In this document: positions 52,263 through 62,926 of the stretch, piece after piece
Layout of the letters: each line of letters opens with the position of its first letter
Position numbering within the stretch: the first letter of the stretch is position 1
Assembly: GCA_018350325.1 (NCBI GenBank)
Contig: JAEVLN010000005.1
Span: 1,498,142 to 1,562,141 of the forward strand
Length of the DNA: 64,000 nucleotides
Source: Globodera rostochiensis
Taxonomy: Eukaryota; Nematoda; Chromadorea; Rhabditida; Heteroderidae
Direction of reading: 5' to 3'
The notes under the pieces: generated by a model
The model's input: only the letters and a program-made list of their open reading frames with translations
What the model was told of the DNA's origin: nothing
The model's database searches: none
Program-made: the position numbers and the translations under genes

Positions 52263-52954
52263 TATATTAAAATTGGGGTCGAAATACTCACTGGTTTGGC
52301 CAAGTTCACGTTTCCAATTATAAATTGTTTTAAAACTGAGGCCCAATTCTTTTGCCACAGTTTCATCAATTTGATTTGAATAAGAGTTTTTGAATCCGGC
52401 CCGCTGTAACTCGGCTTTTCTTTGATCAAATTTCTCTACCAATTTTGTTCGCTCATTTTTTGTTTTTTTTGACTTAGGCCAAATTCTTTTTTCCATTCAT
52501 ATATTTTTGAGCGACTGACTTTTAAATGGTTAGCAATTTTATTCTCAATTTGATTCCTTTCATTCCACGAAAATTTTTCTTTTTGCTTTAATTCTTCTTT
52601 TATTGCATGGAATTTGTCGATAATTTTATGTTTTTCGTTTGAAGAAATTGCATTTTGTTCTTCACCATTTTTGGCATTATCAGAGTGATCAGACTCTGTG
52701 AGAGGAAGATTCTGATCAGTTGAATTGGGTTCAATTTGTCCAATTTGGGTGTTTTGTCGGTCGATTTGGTGATGGACATTTTGTCCAAAGTTTGTTGGCG
52801 CCGGCGTTTTCAAATCTTCGGCTTCACCTTTGTCCCACCAGCCTTCTCCGAATATTTCATCGAATGTTTTGAGCTCCACTTTTACTTTTACGGATTCAGC
52901 TTTATCCAATGACGTTGCGAATAATGAGACCAAAATAATCCAAAAATATTCCAT

Positions 52955-53350
52955 TTTATTTTGTTAAAATAATCTCTGAATTTAGAGGCATTTACTGCTA
53001 TAAAATTCAATCATTTTATAATTTAAACGGAAAATTTGATAAGGATGTCAACAATTTTTGTTATAAATATTTTCTCTCAAATTTTCTTAAATTAAAAAAA
53101 TGATAATTCACTTTTTTAAATATTAAATAAATTTTATTTAACTTTGGGTAAATAATGATTAAAGTAATAAATGAAAGCCAACAATTAAAAATTGGTATTT
53201 AATGTATCTTATATTCTTTAATAATTATCGTATCTGAATCAATATTAATGACATTTCATAAATATTTTTCCATAACCTTTTGAACCGGGACCAAATCAAT
53301 ATTCCTGACATTTCATAAATATTTTCCATAACCTTTTGAAGCGGGACCAA
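52955..53350 (-). promoter_or_regulatory. Upstream block of copy 18, duplicated motif
   Basis: Minus strand: CAGGAATATTGATTTGGTCC then GGTTCAAAAGGTTATGGAAA, followed by a second AAATGTCATTAATATTGATT and CAGATACGATAATT, then the leader. Doubling of the first motif as at 29150-29250. Confidence 0.55.
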
Positions 53351-53540
53351 AAATTTATTCATGTGGGGAAGCGTATTTGAGCAGAGGGAAATGATAAAAA
53401 GTGCTCGCACTAAAGCAGGTTCGAACCAAACACATAACGTAAGAGTTTACCTAACAGGCAAACCACTAAGCCATCAATTACTTACAAAGATTCTTGTAAA
53501 AAAGATTGAAAAATCACTCAATGATGCTATCTTGAGGGGT

Positions 53541-53887
53541 GTAAATTCGGTTACCCAACATTTGCGGCCCGACTTTTGCGGCCCCAGCCAAAATAAGACA
53601 TTTGCGGCCGACATTTCGGCAATTTTCTAATATTTTTAAAAACCAAATCAACTAAATTCAAATTTAGGCAGTATTTTTCAAATTCAAAACGGCTTGCGCA
53701 AGGCCCAACAAGAGCTTTGCCCTTTGACATCACCAATCTTGAAGGACCGTATGAGACTGGGCCGCAAATGACTGGGCCGCAAATGTCGGGTCGCAAATAT
53801 CTATTTTGTCTTAGGCCGCAAGTGTCTGCGCCGCAAATGTCTGCGCCGCAAATGTCTGGGCCGCAAATGTCGGCCAACCGTAAATTC
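53541..53887. mobile_element. hAT-like MITE with GCCGCAAATGTCTG array
   Basis: Element 53549-53879 (331 bp). Termini GGTTACCCAACATTTGCGGC and the complement of GGCCGCAAATGTCGGCCAACC match at 17 of 21 bases. Perfect 8-bp target duplication GTAAATTC (53541-53548, 53880-53887). The interior is a tandem array of 14-16-bp GCCGCAAATGTCTG words. Sequence outside matches the uninterrupted (inverted) locus at 21345-21400, giving an empty-site comparison. Confidence 0.85.
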
Positions 53888-54160
53888 AACTGGGCAACAC
53901 CCAAACTTTTGTACAAAAAGGGGCATGGACCCAAAACCCAAAACCCAAAAATTTTTTGGATACCGTTTTGTTATACATTAATAAAACAACAAATGTCATT
54001 TAAAAAATTTAGCCTCAAATGTTGATAAATAATGAAAACTACCTAATCAATCTAAGAAAAGCTTGAAATTGTTCAAAAATTTATGAAAAATGAACAGTGT
54101 TCTGTTGCGGATACAGTCGAAAAAATATAAAGAAATCGAATCGTGAACTTGAGGTTTTTT
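53888..54160. repeat. Fragment of CCCAAAACCC element and 3' flank of copy 19
   Basis: 53895-53962 is acacccaaacttttgtacaa then cccaaaacccaaaaccc, the complement of 21320-21385. 54085-54160 is the shared 3' flank (TTCTGTTGCGGATACAGTCG). Confidence 0.65.
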
Positions 54161-55167
54161 TCAAATATTTCGTGAATTCGAATTCTCAATTTCCTGAACA
54201 TTCACTTCCACAGAATGTCCATCGACAGAATTTGGATGAAATTGCTTTTTCCATTTATACAAAGTGGCTCTTCCAATTTTCAACATTTTGGCAATGTCCG
54301 CGTCATTAATTTTAGGATTTTCATTTTTAATTTCATAATAACATTTCATCAATTTCTTTTGTTCGCTGTGGGGGTATTTATGGTTTGGTTCTGTAAAAGA
54401 ATTTTTAATTAATATTTAATTAATATAATTAAATAATAAAATTGTGTCGAATACTCACCGGTTTGCCCAAGTTTTTGTTTCCAATTGGAAATTGTTCCAA
54501 AACTGAGGCCTAATTCTTTTGCGACAGTTTCATTTATTTCATTTTTATATGAACTTTTGAATCCGTCCTGCTTTAATTCGGCTTTCATTTTATCAAATTT
54601 CTCTACCAAATGTTTACGTTCTTCTTTTTCTTTGCCGAAATTATGCACTTTTCGACTTAGGCCAAATTCTTTTTTCCATTTATATATTTTTGAGCGACCG
54701 ACTTTTAAATCTTTAGCAATTTTCTCCTCAATTTGATTCCTTTCCGTTTTCGAATATTTTCCTTTTTGCTTAAATTCGTCTTTGATTTCATGGAATTTGT
54801 CGATAATTTTACGTTTTTCTTTTGAAGTCATTTGTTTCTGTTCTTCAGCGTTTTTGGCATTATCAGAGTGATCAGACTCTGTGAGAGAAGGATTCAAATC
54901 AGTTGAATTTGGTTCAATTTGTCCAAGCTGATCAATTGAATTGGGTTCAATTTGTCCAATTTGGGTGTTCTGTCGGTCGATTTGGTAATGGACATTTTGT
55001 CCAAAGTTTGCTGGCGGAATTTTCAAATCTTCGGCTTCACCTTGGTCCCACCAGCCTTCTCCGAATATTTCATCAAATGTTTTGAACTCCAACTTTACGG
55101 ATTTGGCTTTTTCGAGTGAATTTATTACAAAGAATGCCACCAATATTGAAATCCAGAACACATTCAT
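54161..55167 (-). CDS. Secreted tandem-HTH family protein, copy 19
   Basis: Exons 55167-54459 and 54390-54161, intron 68 bp, about 312 residues. Leader MNVFWISILVAFFVINS, FDEIFGEGWWDQGEAEDL, HYQIDRQNTQIGQIEPNSI, one 33-bp and one longer unit (DLNPSLTESDHS). HTH1 ends SKIYKWKKEFGLS; a longer basic linker (KVHNFGKEKEERKHL) precedes HTH2, which ends GTISNWKQKLGQT. Exon 2 HTH3 LKIGRATLYKWKKQF is followed by a short deletion that removes KRQQ, then HPNSVDGHSVEVNVQEIENS. No disabling change. Confidence 0.8.
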
Positions 55168-56403
55168 CTTAAGTTAATTGTTGGGATAATATGTGAATAT
55201 TTTGTAAATGAAATATAATAACTAAAATGGTGAATTTTTAGCCCAAATAAATGCAAATTATAAATCATATTCTTTAATAACTTGTTTCCCCGAATCAATA
55301 TGCCTGACATTTCTTACTAATAATCATCATTTTACAAAAAATGGCGATCGATTGTTGAATAGCTAAAAATGAAAATAAATTTTTTAAAAATTTATAATTG
55401 CCCTTGAGGAAAAGTGCCAGATTTGCCACAGATGAAGACAATATTTTTCGTAAATTTACTTTCTTCTTCATTTGCGGATCGGCCTTTTTGGGGGGTCACA
55501 AACAAAAAAGCGCGATTCTTTACGCTTGCATGAGCACATTTTGAGATAAAATATTCCCGTTTTCTTAAATTTTCCGTTTAAAGTCCATTTTCTTAATGCA
55601 AAAGCCGCGCGCGTGTGTGTGAAGTTCCGCTTTTTTTCTGCCTATTTTATCGCTCCGTTCCATCTCTCGGGTGCCCAAAGCCGACAAATCGGGTTTTACT
55701 TTTTAAATTAAAACAAAAGAAAAAAACACATTGTTTTTTTGCTAATGCCCTGAGGGGTGCGTGATCAGATCACTCGGCTTTCCCGATTAGGACCTAAAAA
55801 CGTGGACTCTAAGGGCTGGGAGTAAATTATTTATTTTGGTACTGAAATTGTTGTCCCGATTTTTCAAAATGTCTGTAACTGCGGCCGGTCTGTTGTGGCT
55901 GTAAAACAGCCACAAACTGAATTGGATAATGAATTGTTTAAAATTTGAGAAATTTACTTGCATGATCAACATCAGAAAGATACCAAAAACATGATACTGA
56001 CAATATAATTCAGTTCATTGGCAAGGACGCATACACAGATCGTGCATATTCGGGCAACGGCAATTATGGAGATGAGTGTCCAATTTAGGGAAGGAGTGAT
56101 CTTTACAGAAAAAAAATTTGTGTTTTCCTATAAAATCAAAAATTAACAAATTCTTACTTCTCAAAAGATGTCATTGTAACACAGTTGTTGAGTAACCAAT
56201 TTGTTTTAAGGTTGAGAAATATACAATTTAAAATTTGCATATTCAATATCCTTTAGAAGGAAGGATAAAATGGGCTTCCATATTATTACTCTACCATATA
56301 TATATTTGTGCTCATATTTTGAATGGCTAATCGCTATTTATTTATAAACACTTTATTTTTCAAATTTTCGTTGATGTAGAATTTATCGCTAACAAAGGGA
56401 GGG
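55168..56403 (-). promoter_or_regulatory. Upstream block of copy 19 and long spacer
   Basis: 55225-55350 combines part of the second-type block (minus GCATTTATTTGGGCTAAAAA) with first-type words (GGCATATTGATTCGGGG, AATCGATCGCCATTTTTTG). 55360-56380 has no gene; it includes a GCGCGCGTGTGTGTG stretch at 55607. 56383-56403 (cgttgatgtagaatttatcgc) begins a repeat continued after the hAT insert at 57242 and found whole at 62607. Confidence 0.5.
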
Positions 56404-57241
56404 CTCCTAAGCAGGGCTGCACGTGATCACGGATCACGGATACGCCAATCACGGCGTTTTTGGGGGTCCGTGATCACCGATCACGGTCACGGATTTTTTG
56501 AAATAATCCGTGATTTTGATCCGTGATTGGTATTGGAGTATGGATTAATAATAAAAAATTTTCGAAACGAATACTTGGAATATTAAATATTCCGATTGGG
56601 TACGCTTGGGCGCTCACGGTTGGACGCTCGGTATATTAGGTAGGCAGTAAACATTTTGGAAAGTACGTGTTTATTATTTAAGGCTCACATATAAAGCTAG
56701 CTTAGGCTTTACAATTTTTTGAAAAAAACGTTTAAAAAGACCCGGCGCCCAACCGTAAGCGCCCGAATGAACGGCTCCCAAAATATTCGACTTGCTCTGC
56801 AAAATTTTTTCAGTTTTGCTCATCGGAAATATAACGTGTGTCGTTGTGATTTAATAAAAATGCTAAGGTTAAGAGTTCAAAAACCGGCAAAAAAAATTTT
56901 GAGAATTCTGCTTTACCTGGAGGGAGTGGTCGGCGGTGCCGATAGGCGCAGCCGAGAAAATTTTTTGAAGATTTTAACGAAATTTGTTAATAAAATTGGT
57001 CCAAAAATGATTAATTTTGCAAGACAATTGGGTCCCCTTCCTGGCGCCGCCCCTGGTTTCTGTCTTATTTTCCATTAAATAATATTGGAAAAAGAATAAC
57101 TGTGATAATTTCAAAAAAAAATTTTGGGTTTTCTCTATTTATTTTTTATTAAATCACGAAACACGATTTTTTTTTCCTCCCCCGTGATCACGGATCACGT
57201 TCACGGATTTTTTTTCCGATCACGTGCGCCCTGCTCCCAAG
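56404..57241. mobile_element. hAT-like element with GATCACGGATCACG ends
   Basis: Element 56412-57233 (822 bp). TIRs CAGGGCTGCACGTGATC and the complement of GATCACGTGCGCCCTG. Target duplication ctcctaag/ctcccaag (7 of 8). Subterminal GGATCACGGATCACGG arrays. The interior contains an inverted hairpin-family core (GCGGTGCCGATAGGCGCAGC, 56932). The paralog at 62630-62660 reads straight through the insertion point, so it is the empty site. Confidence 0.85.
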
Positions 57242-57470
57242 TGTCCGCGGAGTTTCGGGATGAAACTTTGCACACCAAAGATCACCCACATATTTCAACC
57301 ACAAAGTGGCATTCATTTTTGCTGCGGACGCCTGGGGATCGAATCCTGCTTATTAAACGATTTTAAGACCAAGATTTATTTTTCAAAAATTTGAAATCAT
57401 TAAATGCCAAATCGGTGTTTTCTAATCATAGATTCTTCATTCAACTACTCTCAGAATTTATATTCCCAAA
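57242..57470. repeat. Direct repeat, partner at 62645-62865
   Basis: Shared words: TGTCCGCGGAGTTTCGGGAT, CACAAAGTGGCATTCATTTT, GCTGCGG..CGCCTGGGGATC, TTTTCTAATCATAGATTCTT, CAACTACTCTCAGAATTTAT. At 62865 the repeat runs into exon 2 of copy 21, so this is probably the 3' flank of a lost family gene. Confidence 0.8.
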
Positions 57471-58112
57471 TAAGTCTATATTTCCAGTATATTTTGGCTA
57501 TATTTTTAGTGTTTTTAAATCATATGTGATTTTTAGTCGGTTTATAAAAAGTCCATAAATCTTGTGTCTATTCAAGACGAGTGACCAGTTGCGAAATGAC
57601 ATACTATGTGTGGGAGAGAGACCTTTGGTAGAGATATGGAGAGATTAATTAGCAAATTCTTCCCATTGCAGAAGCCCCTAGGGGGTCCTTTTTTAAGGTT
57701 AACATCTGAGTTTTACCAAAACAATTTTGTCAAGCGGCATCATTTCATGGCATTTGAATGGGCTTTATTTAATCAGAGAAAAAGTGGGCGGAGTTGAAGG
57801 CAGGAGGCTCACAAATTCGGGCCATAAAAAATGAACATGTGCCATTGAATACTATGCATGAGAATGAGAACAAATGCCGTAAAGAGGAAAAGCCATTTTT
57901 ACAAAACGATAAACTTTGTTACATCGAAAATTTTAAAACAATTAAAATTGGTTTGTCAAACTTAAAACATCGGGAAATCAATCTAAGAAAAGGTTGAATT
58001 ATTCAAATGATTTTTAAAATAGAAAATGAGACGTTCTGTTGCGAATACAGCCGAAGGAATAGGAAAAAATTATAAACCCTTTTTGGTGCTTTATCAAACA
58101 TTGGCCATTTCT
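57471..58112. other. Spacer and 3' flank of copy 20
   Basis: 57471-57990 has only short open frames without recognisable features. 58025-58112 is the shared 3' flank (GTTCTGTTGCGAATACAGCC). Confidence 0.4.
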
Positions 58113-59242
58113 TCAAATACTCCCCGAATTCGAGTTCCCAATTTCCTTTACATTTCCATTGACAGAATTTTGATAAAATTGCTGTCGTTTAAATTGCTTT
58201 TTCCAATTACACAAAGTGCGTAATCCAATTTTCAACAATTTGGCAATGTCCTCGTCAATACTTTTAGGATTTTTGTCCTTAATTTTATAATAACGTTTCA
58301 TCAATTCCTTTTGTTCGCTGTGGGAGTATTTATGGTTTGGTTCTATAAAAGAATTTTTGATTAATATAAATAAATAAATTTGGTGTCGAAATACTCACTG
58401 GTTTGGCCAATTTCACGTTTCCAAGCGTAAATTGTTGCCAAACTGAGGCCCAACTCTTTTGCGGCACTTTCATTTATTTGATTGTGATGAGAATTTTTAA
58501 ATCCGGCCCGCTTTAAATCGGCTTTCATTTGATCAAATTTCTCTATCAAATTTTCTCGCTCATTTTTATTCTTCCCGTAGTTATGCATTTTTCGACTTAG
58601 GCCAAATTCTTTTTTCCATTTATATATTTTTGAGCGACTGACTTTTAAATCTTTAGCAATTTTCTCCTCAATTTGATTCCTTTCCGTTTTCGTATATTTT
58701 CCTTTTTGCTTTAATTCTTCTTTTATTACGAGGAATTTGTCGATAATTTTACGTTTTTTGTTTGAATTCATTTGATTCTGTTCTTCAGCGTTTTTGGCAT
58801 TATCAGAGTGATCAGACTCTGTGAGAGGGGGATTCTGATCAGTTGAATTGGGTTCAATTTGTCCAAGCTGATCAGTTGAATTGGATTCAATTTGTCCAAG
58901 CTGATCAGTTGAATTGGGTTCAATTTGTCCAAGCTGATCTGTTGAATTGGGTTCAATTTGTCCAAGCTGATCATTTGAATTGGGTTCAATTTGTCCAAGC
59001 TGATCAGTTGAATTGGGTTCAATTTGTCCAAGTTGGGTGTTCTGCCGGTCGATTTGGTGAAGGGCATTTTGTTCAAGCGTTAATTTTTGCCATTCTTCGT
59101 CTTTGGCATTGTCCCACCAGCCTTCTCCGAATATTTCATCAAATGGATTGAGTGGTGGTTCCTCCAATTGTACGGATTCGGCTTTTTCGAATGAATTTGT
59201 TGCGAAGAATGACAACAAAATTAACTTCCAAAACTCATTCAT
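58113..59242 (-). CDS. Secreted tandem-HTH family protein, copy 20 (six 33-bp repeats)
   Basis: Exons 59242-58399 and 58342-58113, intron 56 bp (acceptor ttatag), about 357 residues. Leader MNEFWKLILLSFFATNS (a lysine interrupts the hydrophobic core), FDEIFGEGWWDNAKDEEW, LHQIDRQNTQLGQIEPNST, then LGQIEPNSTDQ six times with one-base variants (NSND, ESNST), then the NPPLTESDHSDNAKN unit. HTH1 ends SKIYKWKKEFGLS, linker KMHNYGKNKNEREN, HTH2 ATIYAWKREIGQT, HTH3 KIGLRTLCNWKKQFKRQQ; the tail is shortened (VNGNVKEIGNSNSGSI). No disabling change. Confidence 0.8.
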
Positions 59243-59480
59243 TTTATTTGGAGAAATAAACTTTTAATTTAAAGATATATATGAAATTCCAGTTTATTTT
59301 ATATTTTTTGTAATTTTAAGAATAATAAATATTCACAATTATTAATAATCAATATTATTTAGCTTAGATAAAAAAATCATTGAAATGTAATAAATCACAG
59401 CCCACAATTGAATGGGGCTTTATTCTTTAATCATCTCACCTAAATCAATAGGTCTCCTTCCTGACAACTCACTAAATATT
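59243..59480 (-). promoter_or_regulatory. First-type upstream block of copy 20
   Basis: Minus strand: GACCTATTGATTTAGGTGAG (59440-59460 region), AGCCCCATTCAATTGTGGGC, then the AT-rich leader. The GGTCCCGG motif is not clear. Confidence 0.45.
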
Positions 59481-59739
59481 TTATTTTCTAATAATATTTG
59501 AATTTTCATATGGAAGCGGGCACACCAACCAGTAAGTTTGCCACGTGCATAAAACGACGGCACAATTCAACGATCATATGTGCGCATATTTGGAATCTGG
59601 CATCCGGAATCCGGTTACATCCCGGATATGCACATCAGGGATGGTCGGAATTCCGATTTCCGAAAAGCGCGTCCACCCAAAGCTGCGGGCGGTTGAATGG
59701 AATTTTTTACAGTTGGGGAGGGCAAAAGGTGGTTTAAAG
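59481..59739. other. Spacer
   Basis: 59575-59665 has ATCCGGTTACATCCCGGATA-type words, an imperfect inverted array. Short open frames here were not supported. Confidence 0.3.
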
Positions 59740-59940
59740 TAGTGTTGGGCATGGTACGGTATTACCGCGGTATTTTCGGTATTACCTCGGTATTTTTTCC
59801 GGTATTACCGATTCGGTATCGATTTCGGTATTTTACCGAAATACCGATAACGAAAAAACTGTGAGATTTCGGTATTTTTTCGGTATCGATATTTTACCGA
59901 AGTACCGATACCAAAAAACTGTGAGATTTCGGTTTTTTGG
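59740..59940. repeat. One-ended relative of MITE B
   Basis: TAGTGTTGGGCATGGTACGG at 59747 followed by GGTATTACCGCGGTATT and ACCGAAATACCGATA words as in 18286-18512. The right terminus is missing. Confidence 0.7.
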
Positions 59941-60298
59941 TGGATTGGGTTTGGAGAAAGAGCACAACTAGACAAAATTTGCGTTTGAATGGTATATGTT
60001 GGGTGGGGGTCGGTCTAAATGTGTTCGACTTGTGCGTGCCACAAAAAGTCGAAAAAACGCACTTTCTCTTTTGCTTGTTTTGGGAGAAATTCACAAAAAC
60101 GATGGGGTTTTGCCTAACTGTAATTGTCCGGAAAAAGAATTTTGAGAGAACATCAAAAACCTAAGATAGATCAGAAAACGGAGACTTTGTGAAAGCTCTG
60201 AAGCAAATTGCTATGACAGCTACACCTATTCTAAAATCATCATTACCTCTAAATTCATTCATTGCCGTCCACCTTGTCGCCATTTGCCCGAGTCCCGG
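59941..60298. other. Spacer
   Basis: A 75-codon open frame (59937-60164) has no recognisable domain and no splice or promoter context; not called. Confidence 0.3.
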
Positions 60299-60705
60299 AA
60301 AATTGGTCACCGAAAATTGGTCATCAAGGAAAATTGGTCACCAGGATTTCGATTTTTCGTTCTAACTATTCTAAACACTCTAAAAGCTTAGCTTTCTTTT
60401 GAAAAAAGCTTCTTCAGACTAAATGCTTAAAATGGTAATAACTTCTTGATATTCTCTAGAACTTTAACAATGTTGTAAGCCGAAAAGTGGTTCGCTTCCA
60501 AGAAAATTTGCGCCCCTTTGCGCTAACTTTGTTTATACTAAGTCTAATTTGCAATTAGTATCAATCAAAGATCTCTTCAAGTTGAGTAAAATAGCAAAAG
60601 AAAGCTAAGCTTTTAGAGTTGTTTGAAAAAAGTTAGAATGAAAAACTCGAAATGGCATGGTGACTAATTTTCCTTGGTGATCAATTTTCCGGTAACCGAT
60701 TTTCC
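60299..60705. repeat. Inverted-repeat element (GGAAAATTGGTCACC)
   Basis: 60299-60400 (aaaattggtcaccgaaaatt, then attctaaacactctaaaagc, then ttagctttctttt) is repeated inverted at 60598-60705 with scattered mismatches, around a 200-bp centre. Probably a MITE; no target duplication assigned. Confidence 0.65.
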
Positions 60706-61380
60706 GTTCATCATTTGACCGCAAATCTGAAAATTTTTTGTGTATCTCAGCTGGAAGTTGGAGAAACATCTTACCCTAAATCATTATTCCTGACATTTCA
60801 TAAAATTTGTGCTTATTAAATTTATTTATTTTTCATCACCAAAAATAAACAATATAAAATACACCTTTTTTTGGCCCAATACACCCTTAAAGATCAAAAG
60901 TTTTCAAGCGAATTTTCTAGAAATTTTATATTTCAAAAAATGATCTTAAATATGCACCTGGCTGAAAATTAAGGTTTTAAAGTTTTTACACACGTTTATG
61001 CATACTGTATTTTTCCTATTAGTAGCACCGGTCTTTTATTTTTCAACACCCCCTCGAGAGGGCCACAATTAGAGAGGGTGCTTTAAATGGAGAGGGGCTA
61101 CTATTTTTCAAAGTAGATTTTTTTTATGAATTACCTACCTACTATATCCATACATAGGTAATGCAAATTTTTATATTATTTTTAAACCAGAATAAATTTT
61201 TTTAATGATAAATAGCATCATAACAATAATAAAATCTGATCTAAATTCACAATTCCATTGATCCATCTCTAATAAATCCGTTTTCTTCGTCTTGCTCGAC
61301 GTCAACTTCCTCAAATAGCACTGCAATCCATTCCGCCAAAATGTCAAATTCGGCTATTTCACGTGCCTGTTGCAACGAAA
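60706..61380. other. Non-coding stretch
   Basis: 60770-60800 has a weak upstream-block scrap (AAATCATTATTCCTGACATT). 61020-61110 contains AGTAGC...GCTACT and ACCCCCTCGAGAGGG words, possibly a small inverted-repeat element. No gene. Confidence 0.35.
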
Positions 61381-62606
61381 CGAATCTGAGAAAATTGTCG
61401 GGTCGGGTTTCGGATCAGGTCGGCCAAAAAAAGCTCGGGTCTGGTTTCGGGCTGAAATTTTTTTCTTCAGAATTTTAACCAAAAATCAAAAAATATGTAA
61501 AATCATAAATTGGTAAATAATGGGTGAAAACAACAATTTCTCCAAGCTTTATCAAAGGGTTCTTCAAATCTGTAAGTATTATACCAGCCGCCGGAAACAG
61601 CTAATGTGATGACAAATTAATTTATCTGCGAGAAGTGAACAATTTTTAGCGAGCAACAAGAAACCAGCCAAAAAAAGTTGAATAGGGGCAGCAAATACGC
61701 GTCGCGCATTTGCGGTTCAAAAGCGTCCAAAAACTCTGCCAAATGCACGGTCGTACGCGCACACTTGCATTGTGCAGGGTTGCCTACGGGTGTGCGGCCA
61801 TGGACCCCTCCCCCCTTATTTCTAACCGGGCAAAAGTCTACTAAAAAAAGTCAATAGGGGCAGTAATATATGGGGGCATTATCTACTCACCCCCACCATG
61901 GTTATTAGTGATGCACGAGACCCAAAATTTCCCCATACTTGAGACTCGATACCGAGACTTGGTCCCGAGACTCGAGACCGAGACCGAGACTTGACTCAGA
62001 GAGCTCGAGTCGAGACCCGAGAATCGAGACTTTTTTAAATTTTTTTTTTTGCAATTCACTGAAAATGCTAGTCTGACGTATATTTCAAGGCTCACCCCAT
62101 TATGGATCTATCAGCTGTGCTTGCATTTTTTCAACATGTAACCGTTCCTACGCAGGGTTCCCACATTCTGGATCTCTCTGTTTAACTAATGCAAAGGATA
62201 TCATCACCTCACTTACGAAGGCTCCCAGAAAATGCGTCAGTGATTATTAAATGTCATGCCAAACATGTTTCTGGAGGTTTTTGGGGTCGAAGAATCCGAT
62301 TCTGACCTCTGTTACAACCAATTCCGAACCCCAAACCAGAATTCGACATTTGGTAGAAAATTCAAATTTTTCCGAAAATCACAGGAAATCATCGCCTCAC
62401 TTACGAAGGACCCATTCGCCTGGGAGCAGAGCTGGACAAAATTCGTTTCGAAAGGAGAAATTTAGAAGGCGGAGAATCGGAAAGGCGATAGAGTAGAGAA
62501 GGGTCACAGCGCCCGGGGAGTGGATGACCCGAGCGGAGACTCCATATAAGGGCGGAATAAGCGGGATCAAGACTATTTTGAGTACCAGGGTTGTTAATCG
62601 TATTTT
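61381..62606. repeat. Spacer with degenerate short-word arrays
   Basis: 61395-61460: TCGGGTCGGGTTTCGG words. 61915-62035: array of GAGACTCGAGACC words opening with TAGTGATGCACGAGACCC, one-ended and similar in style to the hAT-like elements. 62390-62600 is mixed sequence without a gene; a possible tandem echo ATCGCCTCACTTACGAAGGA occurs at 62200 and 62390. Confidence 0.45.
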
Positions 62607-62865
62607 TCGTTGATGAAGAATTTATCGCTAACAAAGGGAGTGCCCCCAAGTGTCCGCGGAGTTTCGGGATGAAACTTGGCACACCGAAGATCAACCCCAT
62701 ATTTCTACCACAAAGTGGCATTCATTTTTGCTGCGGCGCCTGGGGATCAAATGAAACGATTTTTAGACCCAGATTTATTTTTCAAAAATTTAAAATCATT
62801 AAATGTCGGTGTTTTCTAATCATAGATTCTTCATTCAACTACTCTCAGAATTTATATTCCCAATT
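62607..62865 (-). repeat. Direct repeat (empty-site copy) forming the 3' flank of copy 21
   Basis: Uninterrupted version of 56383-56411 plus 57234-57470. Here AAAGGGAGTGCCCCCAAGTGTCC reads across the point where the hAT-like element sits in the other copy. Confidence 0.8.
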
Positions 62866-62926
62866 TCCTGAACATTTGGTCCGGCATTCTTTTCCACAGA
62901 ATGTCCATCGACAAATTTTGATGCAT

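Larger units (their letters stand above)
49698..52954 (-). pseudogene. Tandem-HTH family protein, copy 18, intron occupied by a Helitron, one frameshift
   Basis: Exon 1 52954-52292 and exon 2 49927-49698. The intron is 2,364 bp; removing the 2,307-bp Helitron leaves 57 bp, the normal family size, which ties the two exons into one gene. Exon 1 is 663 nt, one short of 3n+1; the break is at the A-run linker after HTH1 (GLSQKKQKMSEQ to NERTKLVEKFDQ), the same place as in copy 3. Leader MEYFWIILVSLFATS, FDEIFGEGWWDKGEAEDL, one repeat, HTH1 SKIYEWKKEFGLS, HTH2 KTIYNWKRELGQT, HTH3 NIGSTTLIRWKKQFKRQQ; the tail is short (NAAANVFE). Confidence 0.75.

Noticed and set aside
58843..59151. Long antisense frames such as NWVQFVQADQLNWVQFVQ and KLNPIQLISLDKLNPIQ over the repeat regions
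   Set aside because: They arise because 33-bp and 60-bp units are multiples of three, so all frames stay open; they follow the sense gene at every copy and have no independent features.
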